Shown: positions 18,336-27,334 of the stretch, one piece after another
Position numbering within the stretch: position 1 is the first letter of the stretch
How the letters are laid out: every line of letters begins with the position of its first letter
Source: an uncultured Thiothrix sp.
GTDB lineage: Bacteria > Pseudomonadota > Gammaproteobacteria > Poriferisulfidales > GCA-002705445
Length of the DNA stretch: 39,835 nt
Reading direction: 5' to 3'
Assembly: GCA_902595225.1 (NCBI GenBank)
Contig: CACJPG010000008.1
Coordinates: 1 to 39,835, forward strand
Made by a program: the position numbers and the translations under genes
Notes under the pieces: model-generated
Told to the model about the DNA's origin: nothing
Databases searched by the model: none
Seen by the model: the letters and a program-made list of their open reading frames with translations, nothing else

Positions 18336-19094
18336 GTCTCTTATTTTCTTGTAAACCCCATCCCATAAATTAATTCTGCTTTCAATTGCTTTGATAGCAA
18401 AACTAATTGCTTCATCAAAGATTTTCTGGTCATTATTACAAGTGAAATTAAATAATTCTAGAGATAAAGGACCATGCCTAGAACTATCAACCTCAATATG
18501 TCTATTTATATATAACCTCAAGTTGGTATATTTTTTATCGTTCTTATCTATCTTATTCAATATTTTAGTAAACATTTCAGGAATTGTGGTTTCTCTCCCA
18601 TATGTAAATATTGCTGCTATATTTGGTAATTTTTTTGATTTAATACAATTAAATGTATTTTCAATAAATTCAAAGCTTTCTTTCGGTGGTTCCGTTAAGC
18701 TCTCCTCCTGCTTATCAAAGTCCTTAACAAACTTAAGAATTTTACTACTATCTGCGCCAACATCATTCATTGCGCACAAATACAAATCAAAATGCGAAAA
18801 ATAATTCCCATTTTCATCAACGTCTGACTCTTCGGAAAATACAATCTCGTTTATAAGATGAGCTATACCATTTTTTGTGTATTTGCTTGGCATCCATGGA
18901 TATCTTGAAGGACAAATAGTATTTTGAAGAGCCTTTACAATACTCATAAAATCCCAAACCGCATATACATGATATTCCATAAAGATCTTAAGCTCTCTAT
19001 GAGTAAAATTTTCACCCTCTTCAAATAGTTTGTGCGAATTTAATTCAGATATCTTTTTTTTCAGTTTTAGAAAATCTTTTGTATTAGTTTCCAT
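18327..19094 (-). CDS. DUF3050 family protein, possible haem-oxygenase-like fold
   Basis: A 255-residue, mostly helical soluble protein that I assign to DUF3050 from YHVYAVWDFM (41-50), LINEIVFSEESD (80-91) and the late motif NRHIEVDSSRHGPLS (197-211). No function is established for the family. I recall it being grouped with haem-oxygenase-like folds. His199, Asp203 and His207 are spaced i, i+4, i+8 on one helix; with His42, Glu83 or Glu88/89 they could form a metal site like that of haem-oxygenase-like di-iron oxidases. That is inference only. No signal peptide is present. It appears monocistronic, with an 8-base-arm inverted repeat 35-59 bases upstream of its start, and its end overlaps the aminotransferase gene by 9 bases. 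Confidence 0.8.
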   Translation of the reverse strand: METNTKDFLKLKKKISELNSHKLFEEGENFTHRELKIFMEYHVYAVWDFMSIVKALQNTICPSRYPWMPSKYTKNGIAHLINEIVFSEESDVDENGNYFSHFDLYLCAMNDVGADSSKILKFVKDFDKQEESLTEPPKESFEFIENTFNCIKSKKLPNIAAIFTYGRETTIPEMFTKILNKIDKNDKKYTNLRLYINRHIEVDSSRHGPLSLELFNFTCNNDQKIFDEAISFAIKAIESRINLWDGVYKKIRDLD

Positions 19095-19128
19095 GTTTCA
19101 ATAATATGTTAAGTTCAACTGATAGATA

Positions 19129-19153
19129 AATCTTAATATTTATAGTTAAGATT
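19129..19153. repeat. Inverted repeat upstream of the DUF3050 gene
   Basis: Perfect 8-base arms AATCTTAA (19129-19136) and TTAAGATT (19146-19153) flank a 9-base loop. No T-run follows on either strand, so it does not look like an intrinsic terminator. At 35-59 bases before the DUF3050 ATG it could be an operator or a leader hairpin. The remainder of the 199-base spacer (19095-19293) is A/T-rich and holds no recognisable gene. Confidence 0.4.
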
Positions 19154-19270
19154 CAAATCTACCAAATATTTTTTATTTATTTAAGAAATTTTCCATATAT
19201 TTATAACTTTCCATTATTGCTTTTTTGCTATCACCTATAGAATAACATTATGAAAATTAAAAAAAATACG

Positions 19271-19276
19271 TATAAT
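19271..19276 (+). promoter_or_regulatory. -10 element of the tRNA-Asn promoter
   Basis: A perfect TATAAT ends 17 bases before the mature tRNA 5' end. At the normal 17-base spacing the -35 would be TTATGA (19248-19253), a weak match. Transcription would start near 19283. Confidence 0.5.
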
Positions 19277-19293
19277 AACTATTCACATGATAT

Positions 19294-19369
19294 TCCCCTG
19301 TAGCTCAGTTGGTAGAGCGGGTGACTGTTAATCACTAGGTCGGCGGTTCGAGCCCGTCCGGGGGAGCCA
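19294..19369 (+). tRNA. tRNA-Asn (anticodon GUU), CCA encoded
   Basis: A complete 76-base cloverleaf. The 7-bp acceptor stem pairs TCCCCTG with CGGGGGA, followed by discriminator G and an encoded CCA. The D arm is GCTC/GAGC. The anticodon stem GGTGA/TCACT encloses loop CTGTTAA, with anticodon GTT at positions 34-36. The variable loop is AGGTC, and the T arm GGCGG/CCGTC encloses TTCGAGC. Only three bases separate its 3' end from the stop codon of galU on the opposite strand. Confidence 0.98.
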
Positions 19370-19372
19370 GTT

Positions 19373-20254
19373 TTAGCTTAAATCAAGATTTTTAAGATAG
19401 TCCTTTAAATCCTTAGAAAGTTCTCCATGATGCAGTCCATATTCAATAGTAGCCTTTAGAAAACCAAGTTTATTTCCACAGTCAAACCTTTTACCTTCAA
19501 ACTCATATGCATATACCTTTTCCTTTGTGATTTGACTTGCAAGGGCGTCAGTGAGTTGAATTTCTTCTCCAGCACCTTTTTTTGTGTTCTCTAAAATATC
19601 AAAAATTGATTCATTTAGAATATACCTTCCCACAACACCCATATCGCTTGGAGCTTTTTCGATCTCCGGCTTTTCAACAATATTTTTTAACTCCCAATCA
19701 CTTTGATTTATTTTTGAGCCTTGAATTATTCCATATTTATGAAGATATTCTTTCTTAACTTTTTCTACTGCAATGATGCTTGAATTCAATTCAATATATT
19801 TTTCTGCCATTTGCTTTAAGCACCCATTAGTTTTTGAAAGTATCATATCGTCAGCAAGTATTACAGCAAAAGGATTATTACCTACAGCAGGCTTTGCACA
19901 TAGTACAGCATGACCAAGTCCTAGTGCTTGATTTTGTCTTATGTAAATGCATTTAATGTTTGAAGGTAATACATTTACTAATTCAAGTTCTTTTGTTTTT
20001 TTTCTCCTCTCAAGCTCAGTTTCTATTTCATAAGCTTTATCAAAATGGTTTGGTATACTAAATTTGTTTCTGCCTGTGATAAAAATTAGAGTTTCAATAC
20101 CAGCATCTACTGCTTCTTCAGCAGCATACTGTATTAAGGGCTTATCAACAATTGGTAACATTTCTTTTGGACTTGCTTTTGTGGCAGGAAGAAAACGCGT
20201 GCCCATACCAGCAACTGGAAAAACTGCTATTTTTATTTGATTATTGCTACTCAT
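19373..20254 (-). CDS. galU: UTP-glucose-1-phosphate uridylyltransferase GalU
   Basis: Makes UDP-glucose from UTP and glucose-1-phosphate for lipopolysaccharide and other glycan synthesis. The nucleotidyltransferase signature is AGMGTRFLPATKASPKEMLP (15-34), with the catalytic region continuing IVDKPLIQY; later elements include LADDMI (metal/uridine binding), GIIQG and RFDCGNKLGFL. Length of 293 residues is normal. It sits three bases after pyrF and is the last gene of the eleven-gene leftward run from gyrA. No terminator hairpin fits in the three bases before the opposing tRNA gene. Confidence 0.96.
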   Translation of the reverse strand: MSSNNQIKIAVFPVAGMGTRFLPATKASPKEMLPIVDKPLIQYAAEEAVDAGIETLIFITGRNKFSIPNHFDKAYEIETELERRKKTKELELVNVLPSNIKCIYIRQNQALGLGHAVLCAKPAVGNNPFAVILADDMILSKTNGCLKQMAEKYIELNSSIIAVEKVKKEYLHKYGIIQGSKINQSDWELKNIVEKPEIEKAPSDMGVVGRYILNESIFDILENTKKGAGEEIQLTDALASQITKEKVYAYEFEGKRFDCGNKLGFLKATIEYGLHHGELSKDLKDYLKNLDLS

Positions 20255-20257
20255 TGA

Positions 20258-20983
20258 TTACCTCATATTTTCTTCAAATTCTTTTTTAAATATAGTCAAG
20301 GTATTTTTGGGATCCCTACTTCTTGTTATTGGTCTTCCAACCACAATATAATCTGCTCCATTTTTTGCAGCAAGCATTGGCGTCATGACACGTGATTGAT
20401 CGTCAATATCGTCACCTAAAGCCCTTATTCCGGGGCAAACACATATAAATTCTGAAGGGAGGTTTTCTTTAATAACTTTAGCCTCATTTGCAGAACAAAC
20501 TATGCCATTAAGCTTTGATTGATGACATAAAGATGCCATCCGTAAAACTTGATTATTAACATTATTTTGAAAACCAATCTCTTTTAAATCTTTATCATTT
20601 AATGATGTTAATATTGTTACACCGAGAAGTAAGCAGTCTTTTTGAACTTTTCTTAGTTCTTCTTGTGCGTTTAGCATCATTTTCTTACCGCCACTAGAAT
20701 GAATATTTGTCATCCATATACCTAATTTACCAATTGTATTAATACTTTTTAAAACTGTATTACTAATATCATTAAGTTTTAAATCTAAAAATATTTTATA
20801 ATTAAGGTTGTGAATTTTTTTTATAATGCTTGGTCCACAGCTTATAAATAACTCTAATCCAATTTTTAGATTGCATAATTTGGGATCAAGCAAGTTGGCA
20901 ATTTCAAGTGCATCATTTTCATTATTACAATCAAGAGCAACAATTACTTTTGATAAAGGAGCCTCAGACGACATAGTGATCAT
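20258..20983 (-). CDS. pyrF: Orotidine 5'-phosphate decarboxylase PyrF
   Basis: Last step of UMP synthesis. Active-site residues are present: Asp18 (IVALD), Lys40 (LKIG) and the central Asp67-x-Lys69-x-x-Asp72 charge network. The motif usually ends DIPNT; here it is DISNT, with Ser74 in place of Pro, outside the catalytic set. The C-terminal phosphate-binding region is VVGRPITRS, and CPGIRALG binds the base. Length is 241 residues from the ATG at 20983, which overlaps lapB by 20 bases; an ATG at 20974 (MSSEAPL) would leave an 11-base overlap and is equally plausible. Confidence 0.95.
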   Translation of the reverse strand: MITMSSEAPLSKVIVALDCNNENDALEIANLLDPKLCNLKIGLELFISCGPSIIKKIHNLNYKIFLDLKLNDISNTVLKSINTIGKLGIWMTNIHSSGGKKMMLNAQEELRKVQKDCLLLGVTILTSLNDKDLKEIGFQNNVNNQVLRMASLCHQSKLNGIVCSANEAKVIKENLPSEFICVCPGIRALGDDIDDQSRVMTPMLAAKNGADYIVVGRPITRSRDPKNTLTIFKKEFEENMR

Positions 20984-22160
20984 TTTTTGACTTAGTTAAA
21001 GTACTCTTATTAATAGAGGACCACTGATGACAGCTTGGACACTGCCAAAAATGCCTAATGCTACTAAATCCACAATTTGCACATTTATGATTACTTTCTT
21101 TAGATGAATATAACTCTAAACATTTCTTAATATTATTGAGGCTTTTATTATCAAATGCTATCTTGTTCTGCTCTATTAAATTTATATAATCTGATAATTG
21201 GGTTAATGATGCCTCACCTTTTTGAAATTCTGTATTGTATAATTCAGATATATCCTCATTGCTCATGTTTTTTGGAATATAATTACTTAAATTTGAATAG
21301 AGCTCCATTGGGTTTCTTATACTAGACAAACTCTTTATAAAGGTAAAAAAGTTCTCGTTTGTACCTAACTTTTCGTATGTTATTTTTAACTTTTCAAGCA
21401 CAAGGTATGAAAAATCTGGGTATGAATCAAAAATGCCAATATAACGTTTCAATGCTTCATTAAATTTTTTATTTTGAAAAGAGACGTCTCCCAGCAAAAT
21501 TAATGCTCTGACTGACTTCTTATTATAATTTAGAGCCTTATTGATATATTTTTTAGCTTCATTTAAGTTTTCTTCAGAAGATAAAATAATCTCATTTTCA
21601 GCCAATTCACAATAATAATGGGATATTGTATCTGATAAATCCTCGTTTGAAATAGATTGTATTCTCTCAGATATACCTATAGCTTTTTTCCACTCTTTTT
21701 CTTGTTCATAAATTTCTTTTAAATGCAAACAAACAACAACTGGATTATCTATTTCAAATGATAGTTTTTTAAAAATTTGCTCAGCTCTATCTAAAAAACC
21801 TGATTTAAGATAATCTCTAGCAAGTTCTATGGAGCATTGTTGTCTGATTTCAGGCTTAAGCTCTGGTCTTGCAATTAAATTTTGATGAATTCTGATTGCT
21901 CTATCAACCTCTCCTCTGTTTCGAAATAAATTTCCAAGAATAATATGTGTTTCCGCTGTATCTTTATTAACACTTACCATTGACATAAAAGTATCAATAG
22001 CTTTGTCGTGTTGCTCAGATAATAAGTAATTCATACTTTGTAAATACTCTGTAGGTATGTTGTTTGGATTTTTTTTATAAAAGGATTTAATTGATACGTA
22101 AAAAAGTATCGCAGAAATTATTATTATTAAAAAAATTATTGTAGAAATTGCTATATACAT
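20964..22160 (-). CDS. lapB: Lipopolysaccharide assembly protein B, LapB (YciM)
   Basis: Inner-membrane protein that controls LPS synthesis by directing FtsH to degrade LpxC. A single N-terminal membrane helix (about 2-22) is followed by a long cytoplasmic array of tetratricopeptide repeats (for example IDTFMSMVSVNKDTAETHI and the following RNRGEVDRAIRIH, key residues only). The C-terminal rubredoxin-like zinc site has Cys360, Cys363, Cys374 and Cys377 (CANCG...CPSC). Length is 398 residues (E. coli 389). The lapA-lapB-pyrF order is the gammaproteobacterial norm. Confidence 0.94.
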   Translation of the reverse strand: MYIAISTIIFLIIIISAILFYVSIKSFYKKNPNNIPTEYLQSMNYLLSEQHDKAIDTFMSMVSVNKDTAETHIILGNLFRNRGEVDRAIRIHQNLIARPELKPEIRQQCSIELARDYLKSGFLDRAEQIFKKLSFEIDNPVVVCLHLKEIYEQEKEWKKAIGISERIQSISNEDLSDTISHYYCELAENEIILSSEENLNEAKKYINKALNYNKKSVRALILLGDVSFQNKKFNEALKRYIGIFDSYPDFSYLVLEKLKITYEKLGTNENFFTFIKSLSSIRNPMELYSNLSNYIPKNMSNEDISELYNTEFQKGEASLTQLSDYINLIEQNKIAFDNKSLNNIKKCLELYSSKESNHKCANCGFSSIRHFWQCPSCHQWSSINKSTLTKSKNDHYVV

Positions 22161-22167
22161 TTTTCCT

Positions 22168-22458
22168 TTACTCTTGGATCGGTATTCTTCTTAAATTTTG
22201 AACTTCCTTATCTAAAAGCTCATGATCTTTTTTTAAAATTTTATATTTTTTTCTTACATTTAAAACTAATCCAATGAGGAAAATACATGCAATTAAAATG
22301 CCAAGTAGCATTGACAAAAAAAGAAATATTCCTAGGGGGATTGTATCAAATTGATATATGTAAAAATCTACAAGAATTGGAACTTCATTATAATAGACTG
22401 CGGCAACACTAATTACGCACAAAAAGATTGTCAAAAATAAAGCGATTAACCTAAACAT
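22168..22458 (-). CDS. lapA: Lipopolysaccharide assembly protein A, LapA
   Basis: Small inner-membrane protein of 96 residues (DUF1049 family) that works with LapB in LPS assembly. It has two membrane helices (about 2-20 and 42-66), with a short periplasmic segment containing the family-typical pattern of NxxPxxVDF followed by PLGIFLFLSMLLGILIAC, cited here by its start PLGIFL. A charged, probably coiled-coil tail (RKKYKILKKDHELLDKE) follows in the cytoplasm. It sits seven bases before lapB. Confidence 0.92.
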   Translation of the reverse strand: MFRLIALFLTIFLCVISVAAVYYNEVPILVDFYIYQFDTIPLGIFLFLSMLLGILIACIFLIGLVLNVRKKYKILKKDHELLDKEVQNLRRIPIQE

Positions 22459-22502
22459 AATTTTTATAAAGTAATCTAAAAATCTTTACAATTATATGAC
22501 TT

Positions 22503-22820
22503 TTATTGAGTTTTGTCGTGCGAATTATTTATTCTATTTCTTAATACTTTACCTGGCTTAAAGTGTGCTGCATTTTTACCTGGTAGAGAGACAGAATCGC
22601 CAGTTTTAGGGTTTCTTCCAATTCTTGGCTTTCTGTAGTGAACAGAAAAGCTTCCAAAGCCTCTAACTTCTGTTCTTTCACCCGATGCTAAAGTCTCGAT
22701 AATTTTCTCAATAAGAGATTTTACAGATAACTCAACATCTTTTACTCCAAGTTGTGGTATTTTTAAGGATATTTTTTCTATCAATTCTGATTTTGTAATT
22801 GATTCTCTTTTCTCTTCCAT
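22503..22820 (-). CDS. ihfB: Integration host factor beta subunit, IhfB
   Basis: DNA-bending HU/IHF-family protein; the beta subunit pairs with Ihf[12 protein letters not shown] at the start matches IHF-beta, after about seven extra N-terminal residues (MEEKRES). [14 protein letters not shown] (53-66), the DNA-intercalating arm RNPKTG (69-74) and HFKPGK (86-91) are diagnostic. Length is 105 residues (E. coli 94). It follows rpsA by two bases, as in other gammaproteobacteria. Confidence 0.95.
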   Translation of the reverse strand: MEEKRESITKSELIEKISLKIPQLGVKDVELSVKSLIEKIIETLASGERTEVRGFGSFSVHYRKPRIGRNPKTGDSVSLPGKNAAHFKPGKVLRNRINNSHDKTQ

Positions 22821-22822
22821 TT

Positions 22823-24481
22823 TTATTTATCTATTTGTTCTTTTAAAATATCACCAAGAGAGTTTCCAACAGATTCATTATTTTGATTATATTCATCTAA
22901 TGCTTCATTCTCGAGATGTTTTTCTAGTGCTTTCATTGATAAATTAATAACTTGGTTCTTTTTATCAATATTCGTAATAATTACTTCAATTTCGTCATCA
23001 ATATTTACTGTATCTACATTTTTATCTGGATTTAACTCGGATAATTTTAAATTTCCAGTAATATCAGAATCCAACTGAAGCGAAATATTTTTAGCATTTT
23101 TCTCTATCACTTTTCCTTTTACAATCGTCCCCTTCGGATTTTGTTGAATGTATTCTTGGAATTTATTAACTGTAAGCTGTTTTACACCCAAAGAAATTCT
23201 TTCCCTATCAATATCGCCAGATAGCAAAATCGTCTTTAATTCATCTCCTTTTTTATAATTTCTTACAGCAATCTCACCACTTTCTGTCCATGATAAGTCT
23301 GACAAATGAACTAAACCGTCAATACCATCATCTAATCCAATAAAAATTCCAAAATCAGTAATGGACTTAATCTTACCTGTAATAATGTCACCAACATTAT
23401 TATTTTCAATGAATTTTGACCACGGATTTGGTTGGCATTGCTTAATACCAAGCGAGATTCTCCTTCTTTCAGGATCGATGTCAAGAATCATGACATCAAT
23501 TTCTTGCCCAATAGAAACAAGCTTTTCAGGATTTGCATTTTTATTTGTCCAATCCATTTCTGATACATGAACAAGACCCTCAACTCCATTGTGTATTTCA
23601 ACAAAGCATCCATAGTCGGCTATATTTGTTATTTTTCCTTTAAGTTTTGAACCTTCTGGATGTGCCTTGCTAATTTCAAACCATGGATCCTCATTTAATT
23701 GTTTCAATCCTAACGATACTCTAGTTTTTTCTTTATCAAATTTAAGGACTTTGACTTCAATTTCATCACCAATATTAATTAACTCTGAAGGATGTCTAAC
23801 TCTTTTCCAAGCCATGTCGGTAATGTGTAAAAGGCCGTCGACACCACCTAAGTCTAAGAAAGCGCCATAGTCAGTGATATTTTTTACTATACCTTTTACA
23901 ACAGAATCTTCTTCTAAATTTGAAATTAATTCATCTCTCTCGTCGCTGTTTTCTGTTTCAAGAACGGCTTTTCTAGAAACGACAACATTGTTTCTTTTTT
24001 TATCTATTTTTATAACTATAAATTCTAAATCTTTTCCCTCTAGGTATGTTGTCTCACGTACAGGCCTTACATCAACCAGCGACCCAGGCAGAAAAGCTTT
24101 TATGTCAGCCAAGTCAACAGTAAAGCCTCCTTTAACTTTTCCAGTTATTCTACCCTCTAGAATTTGTTTATTTTCAAAAGCTTCAGTTAAAGAAACCCAA
24201 GCCCTAGCTTTCTTTGCTTTTTCTCTAGATAGTTTTGTTTCGCCAAATCCATCCTCAATTGCATCAACCGAAACTTCAACAGTATCTCCCTCTTGGACTT
24301 CAACCTTACCATCAAAACCGATAAATTGGTCGATAGGTATCATTCCTTCGGATTTTAGTCCAGCATTAACAATTACTAAATCTTTTTTTATATCTATGAC
24401 GGTACCATTTATAATGGTTCCAGGTTTAACCTGTAACTTTGAAATACTTTCTTCAAGTAATGTTGAAAATTCTTCACTCAT
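22823..24481 (-). CDS. rpsA: Ribosomal protein S1, RpsA
   Basis: 30S protein that binds and unfolds mRNA leaders. Its 552 residues hold the six S1/OB-fold repeats seen in the E. coli protein (557). Repeats 3-6 are easy to see by their recurring cores, such as [45 protein letters not shown] and [23 protein letters not shown] (each quoted only as the alignable GxFxxLxxGxxGLxHxSDx pattern). Most genes nearby lack a strong Shine-Dalgarno sequence, so dependence on S1 for initiation may be high here. It lies five bases after cmk and two before ihfB. Confidence 0.97.
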   Translation of the reverse strand: MSEEFSTLLEESISKLQVKPGTIINGTVIDIKKDLVIVNAGLKSEGMIPIDQFIGFDGKVEVQEGDTVEVSVDAIEDGFGETKLSREKAKKARAWVSLTEAFENKQILEGRITGKVKGGFTVDLADIKAFLPGSLVDVRPVRETTYLEGKDLEFIVIKIDKKRNNVVVSRKAVLETENSDERDELISNLEEDSVVKGIVKNITDYGAFLDLGGVDGLLHITDMAWKRVRHPSELINIGDEIEVKVLKFDKEKTRVSLGLKQLNEDPWFEISKAHPEGSKLKGKITNIADYGCFVEIHNGVEGLVHVSEMDWTNKNANPEKLVSIGQEIDVMILDIDPERRRISLGIKQCQPNPWSKFIENNNVGDIITGKIKSITDFGIFIGLDDGIDGLVHLSDLSWTESGEIAVRNYKKGDELKTILLSGDIDRERISLGVKQLTVNKFQEYIQQNPKGTIVKGKVIEKNAKNISLQLDSDITGNLKLSELNPDKNVDTVNIDDEIEVIITNIDKKNQVINLSMKALEKHLENEALDEYNQNNESVGNSLGDILKEQIDK

Positions 24482-24486
24482 AAATT

Positions 24487-25161
24487 TTAAATTCTTTTGT
24501 CAACTTCCTTCGTAATTTTTGTAAATACTTGTGACACACTCAAATTTGTTGTGTCAACAATTAAAGCATCTTTTGCTGGAACTAGAGGTGATATTGCTCT
24601 TTCTGTATCAGCCTTATCCCTAAATAAAAGTTCCTTTATAAGGTTCGGCAAGTTAGCACTAATTCCTTGATCTTTCAACTGGTTTAGTCGCCTTTCTGCC
24701 CTTTTTTCTACCGAAGCTGTTAAAAAAAACTTAATATTGGCCTCAGTGAACACTTTTGTGCCCATATCACGGCCATCAGCAACTAATCCTGGTGATTTGA
24801 TATGGTTTCTTTGAATAACTTCAAGCATCTCCCTTGCGCTTGAATTTTTAGCAACTTCAGAGGCCATTTTTGCCACGTTTTCATTCCTAATCTTATTTGT
24901 ATATTCTTTATTATTGACAAAAATAGTTATTTCTCCATTTTTACAATAACGATAATCTATATTGATTTTTGCTAATAATTTTTTAAAGTCTACTAAATCT
25001 TTGTCTATATCAATATTTTCTTCAGATAATGCGAGTGCTAAAGATCTATACAAGGAGCCGCTATCTAGGTAATTAAATCCAAAATGATCAGCAACCATAA
25101 TAGCAATTGTCCCCTTTCCAACACCGCTTGGTCCATCTATTGTAATAATTTTAGGTATCAA
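24487..25161 (-). CDS. cmk: Cytidylate kinase Cmk
   Basis: Phosphorylates CMP and dCMP with ATP. P-loop GPSGVGKGT (10-18), then [13 protein letters not shown] (the NMP-binding start; the usual Thr/Ala-Gly of DTGAMYR is Ser-Gly here), GRDMGTKVF (109-117 region) and the LID segment [13 protein letters not shown] are visible, with [15 protein letters not shown] later, cited by RAISPL. Length is 224 residues. It overlaps aroA by 11 bases, matching the widespread aroA-cmk-rpsA order. Confidence 0.95.
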   Translation of the reverse strand: MIPKIITIDGPSGVGKGTIAIMVADHFGFNYLDSGSLYRSLALALSEENIDIDKDLVDFKKLLAKINIDYRYCKNGEITIFVNNKEYTNKIRNENVAKMASEVAKNSSAREMLEVIQRNHIKSPGLVADGRDMGTKVFTEANIKFFLTASVEKRAERRLNQLKDQGISANLPNLIKELLFRDKADTERAISPLVPAKDALIVDTTNLSVSQVFTKITKEVDKRI

Positions 25162-26464
25162 TTTCTCTCTCGTTTTTTATCCCTAAACTTTTCATAATTT
25201 TGTAGAAATCAGGAAATGATGTTGATACGTTTTTTGTATTTAGAATCTTCATATTTCCTTTGGATATTATTCCTGCTATAGAAAATGCCATAGCTATTCT
25301 ATGATCATCATAACTGTCAACATTTGCTCCAAATAACTCTCCTCCAAATATTTCAATACCATTGCTTGTAACAATATTATCAATTTTACATTTTTTTAAG
25401 CCTACAGACATTGCTTCAAGTCTATCACTCTCTTTAAACTTTAATTCTTCGGCATTTTTTAGAATGGTTTTCCCTGCTGCGGCTGCGGCTGCAATGAAAA
25501 TAACTGGAAATTCGTCAATTGCGCTAGGGATATATTCTTTAGGAATTTCAATACCTCTCAAACTAGATGATGTAACGAATATATCACCATAAATTTCTGG
25601 GCCAGTTGTATTTGTATATGATACTTGTATATCTGCCCCCATCATTTTAAGTATTTCTATCCCACCAATTCTAGAGGGATTTAATCCAACATTTTTAATT
25701 GTTATTTTTGAACTCTTTGAAATTAAACATCCTACAATGAAAAACATTGCTGATGAAATATCTCCAGGAATAAAAATATCTTTCGCGTCAATTTTTTTTG
25801 GTGGATTTAAAGTTATTTTATTATTATCTACAACAATATCTGTTCCTAAATAATTCAAAATATTTTCAGTGTGGTCTCTTGATTTTACCTTTTCTAATAT
25901 TTTTGATTTACCTTTAGCATAAAGAGCAGCAAGCATAATAGCGGATTTAATCTGTGCGCTGTCAATAGGCATATTATATTCTATTGGTAGTATATTTTGT
26001 GCAGGATATATATTAATTGGCGCAGTTTTTTCATCATGAAGTGAAATATTTGCTCCCATTATAGATAATGGTTTTGAAACCCTATCCATTGGCCTCTTAT
26101 TTAATGAAGAATCTCCAACCAAGCAGCTTTCAAATTGTTGGGCTGATAAAAGCCCACTTAGCAGTCTCATGCTTGTTCCAGAATTACCACAATCAAGATT
26201 ATCATCGCAACCTTTTAGTCCAAGCTTACCAACACCTTCTATCAAATAATTATTTTTTTCGCTTTTTTGGATTTTGACACCTAGTTTTTTTAAAATATTG
26301 GCTGTTGCGATACAGTCATCAGACTCAAGAAAATTAGATATACTGGCGGTCCCCTCACTTATCGATAATAAAATCAACGCTCTATGTGATATAGACTTGT
26401 CTCCAGGGACTGTTATTTCTCCCGTTATATTTTCTGATGGATGTATAATATAGTTTTCTGACAT
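25151..26464 (-). CDS. aroA: EPSP synthase AroA
   Basis: 3-phosphoshikimate 1-carboxyvinyltransferase, the sixth shikimate-pathway step. Key motifs: PGDKSISHR (20-28), LDCGNSGTSMRLLSG (91-105), KSRDHTE, GDISSAMFF, the catalytic Asp in IDEFPV, KESDRL and DDHRIAMAFSIAG. The GNSGTSMR form resembles Pseudomonas/Bacillus-type enzymes more than the GNAGTAMR of E. coli. Length of 437 residues is normal. It is separate from tyrA (3-base gap), whereas in Pseudomonas the two are fused. Confidence 0.96.
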   Translation of the reverse strand: MSENYIIHPSENITGEITVPGDKSISHRALILLSISEGTASISNFLESDDCIATANILKKLGVKIQKSEKNNYLIEGVGKLGLKGCDDNLDCGNSGTSMRLLSGLLSAQQFESCLVGDSSLNKRPMDRVSKPLSIMGANISLHDEKTAPINIYPAQNILPIEYNMPIDSAQIKSAIMLAALYAKGKSKILEKVKSRDHTENILNYLGTDIVVDNNKITLNPPKKIDAKDIFIPGDISSAMFFIVGCLISKSSKITIKNVGLNPSRIGGIEILKMMGADIQVSYTNTTGPEIYGDIFVTSSSLRGIEIPKEYIPSAIDEFPVIFIAAAAAAGKTILKNAEELKFKESDRLEAMSVGLKKCKIDNIVTSNGIEIFGGELFGANVDSYDDHRIAMAFSIAGIISKGNMKILNTKNVSTSFPDFYKIMKSLGIKNEREIDT

Positions 26465-26467
26465 AAA

Positions 26468-27328
26468 TTAATTTTTGGGATTACACTCTTTTAAAAATAA
26501 AATTATATCTTCAAGATCATTTGAATTAATTTTTGATTTTAGAAGATTTAACTCGCCAATGTAATCGTCTATAAATTCCAAAATATTTTTTTCATTACTA
26601 AGAAATATATTTGCCCAAGCCTGAGGGTCACTTTTAGCAATTCTTGCCATATCAGATAAACTTCCTTTGTCAAGAATCCACGGATTATTTTCAATGTATT
26701 TCATATCATTAATTTTTTTTGCTAAGGCAAAAGAAATAAAATGTGGGGCATGGCTAACAGCAGATAATATATTATCATGTGAGCGGATATCCATTTCAAA
26801 TATGTTACAACCTACATAACTCCATATAGATTTAATAATTTCTACAAATTCTAAATTTGAATTTTCCATAGGGCAAATTATAGATGTTGAATTTAAGAAA
26901 AGATCATGTTTTGAATACTTAATTCCAAAGTTTTCAGTCCCGGCCATAGGGTGGGAGAAAATAAAGTTGCTTATATTCTTTAGATTATTTACTTTGAAAT
27001 AATCCAATATTAATTTTTTTGAACTAAGTGTATCGCTGAAAACTTTTTCGGTATTAAAAAAATTTTTGGCTTCATCTAGGCAGCTATCTATTTGAGATAC
27101 TGGTACTGAAAAAATAATTATATCTGATTCTATAATGCCATCTCTAAGATTATTAACTTCCTCATTTATAAATTTCTTTTCTTTGGCGTAACTGATCACT
27201 TCTTTATCCTTATCGTAGCCGTATACTTTTCCAACTTTTTTTGAACGAATCAAAGATTGTGAAAGAGAAGACCCTATGAGCCCAAGTCCTACCACTAAAA
27301 TGTTATTTTTTGTTTTGTTTTGAGACAT
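26468..27328 (-). CDS. tyrA: Prephenate dehydrogenase TyrA (monofunctional)
   Basis: NAD(P)-dependent oxidation of prephenate (or arogenate) for tyrosine synthesis. It has the Rossmann GLGLIGSS (14-21), then VYGYDKD with the Asp that favours NAD, FSVPVSQ, and the substrate region SHPMAGTENFG; SHAPHFISFAL and DKGSLSDMARIA follow. Length is 286 residues, without the N-terminal chorismate mutase of enteric TyrA or a C-terminal ACT domain. The chorismate mutase is instead in PheA directly upstream (6-base gap). NAD versus NADP use cannot be settled by eye. Confidence 0.94.
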   Translation of the reverse strand: MSQNKTKNNILVVGLGLIGSSLSQSLIRSKKVGKVYGYDKDKEVISYAKEKKFINEEVNNLRDGIIESDIIIFSVPVSQIDSCLDEAKNFFNTEKVFSDTLSSKKLILDYFKVNNLKNISNFIFSHPMAGTENFGIKYSKHDLFLNSTSIICPMENSNLEFVEIIKSIWSYVGCNIFEMDIRSHDNILSAVSHAPHFISFALAKKINDMKYIENNPWILDKGSLSDMARIAKSDPQAWANIFLSNEKNILEFIDDYIGELNLLKSKINSNDLEDIILFLKECNPKN

Positions 27329-27334
27329 AATTTA

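Noticed and set aside
19294-19369. Integration site (att) at the tRNA-Asn gene
   Set aside because: No integrase is nearby, and I see no second copy of the tRNA 3' end in the window.
23874-24515. 213-codon open frame antisense to rpsA
   Set aside because: It lies wholly over rpsA and the cmk end, has a Ser/Phe/Pro-rich composition typical of an antisense shadow, and resembles no protein I recognise.
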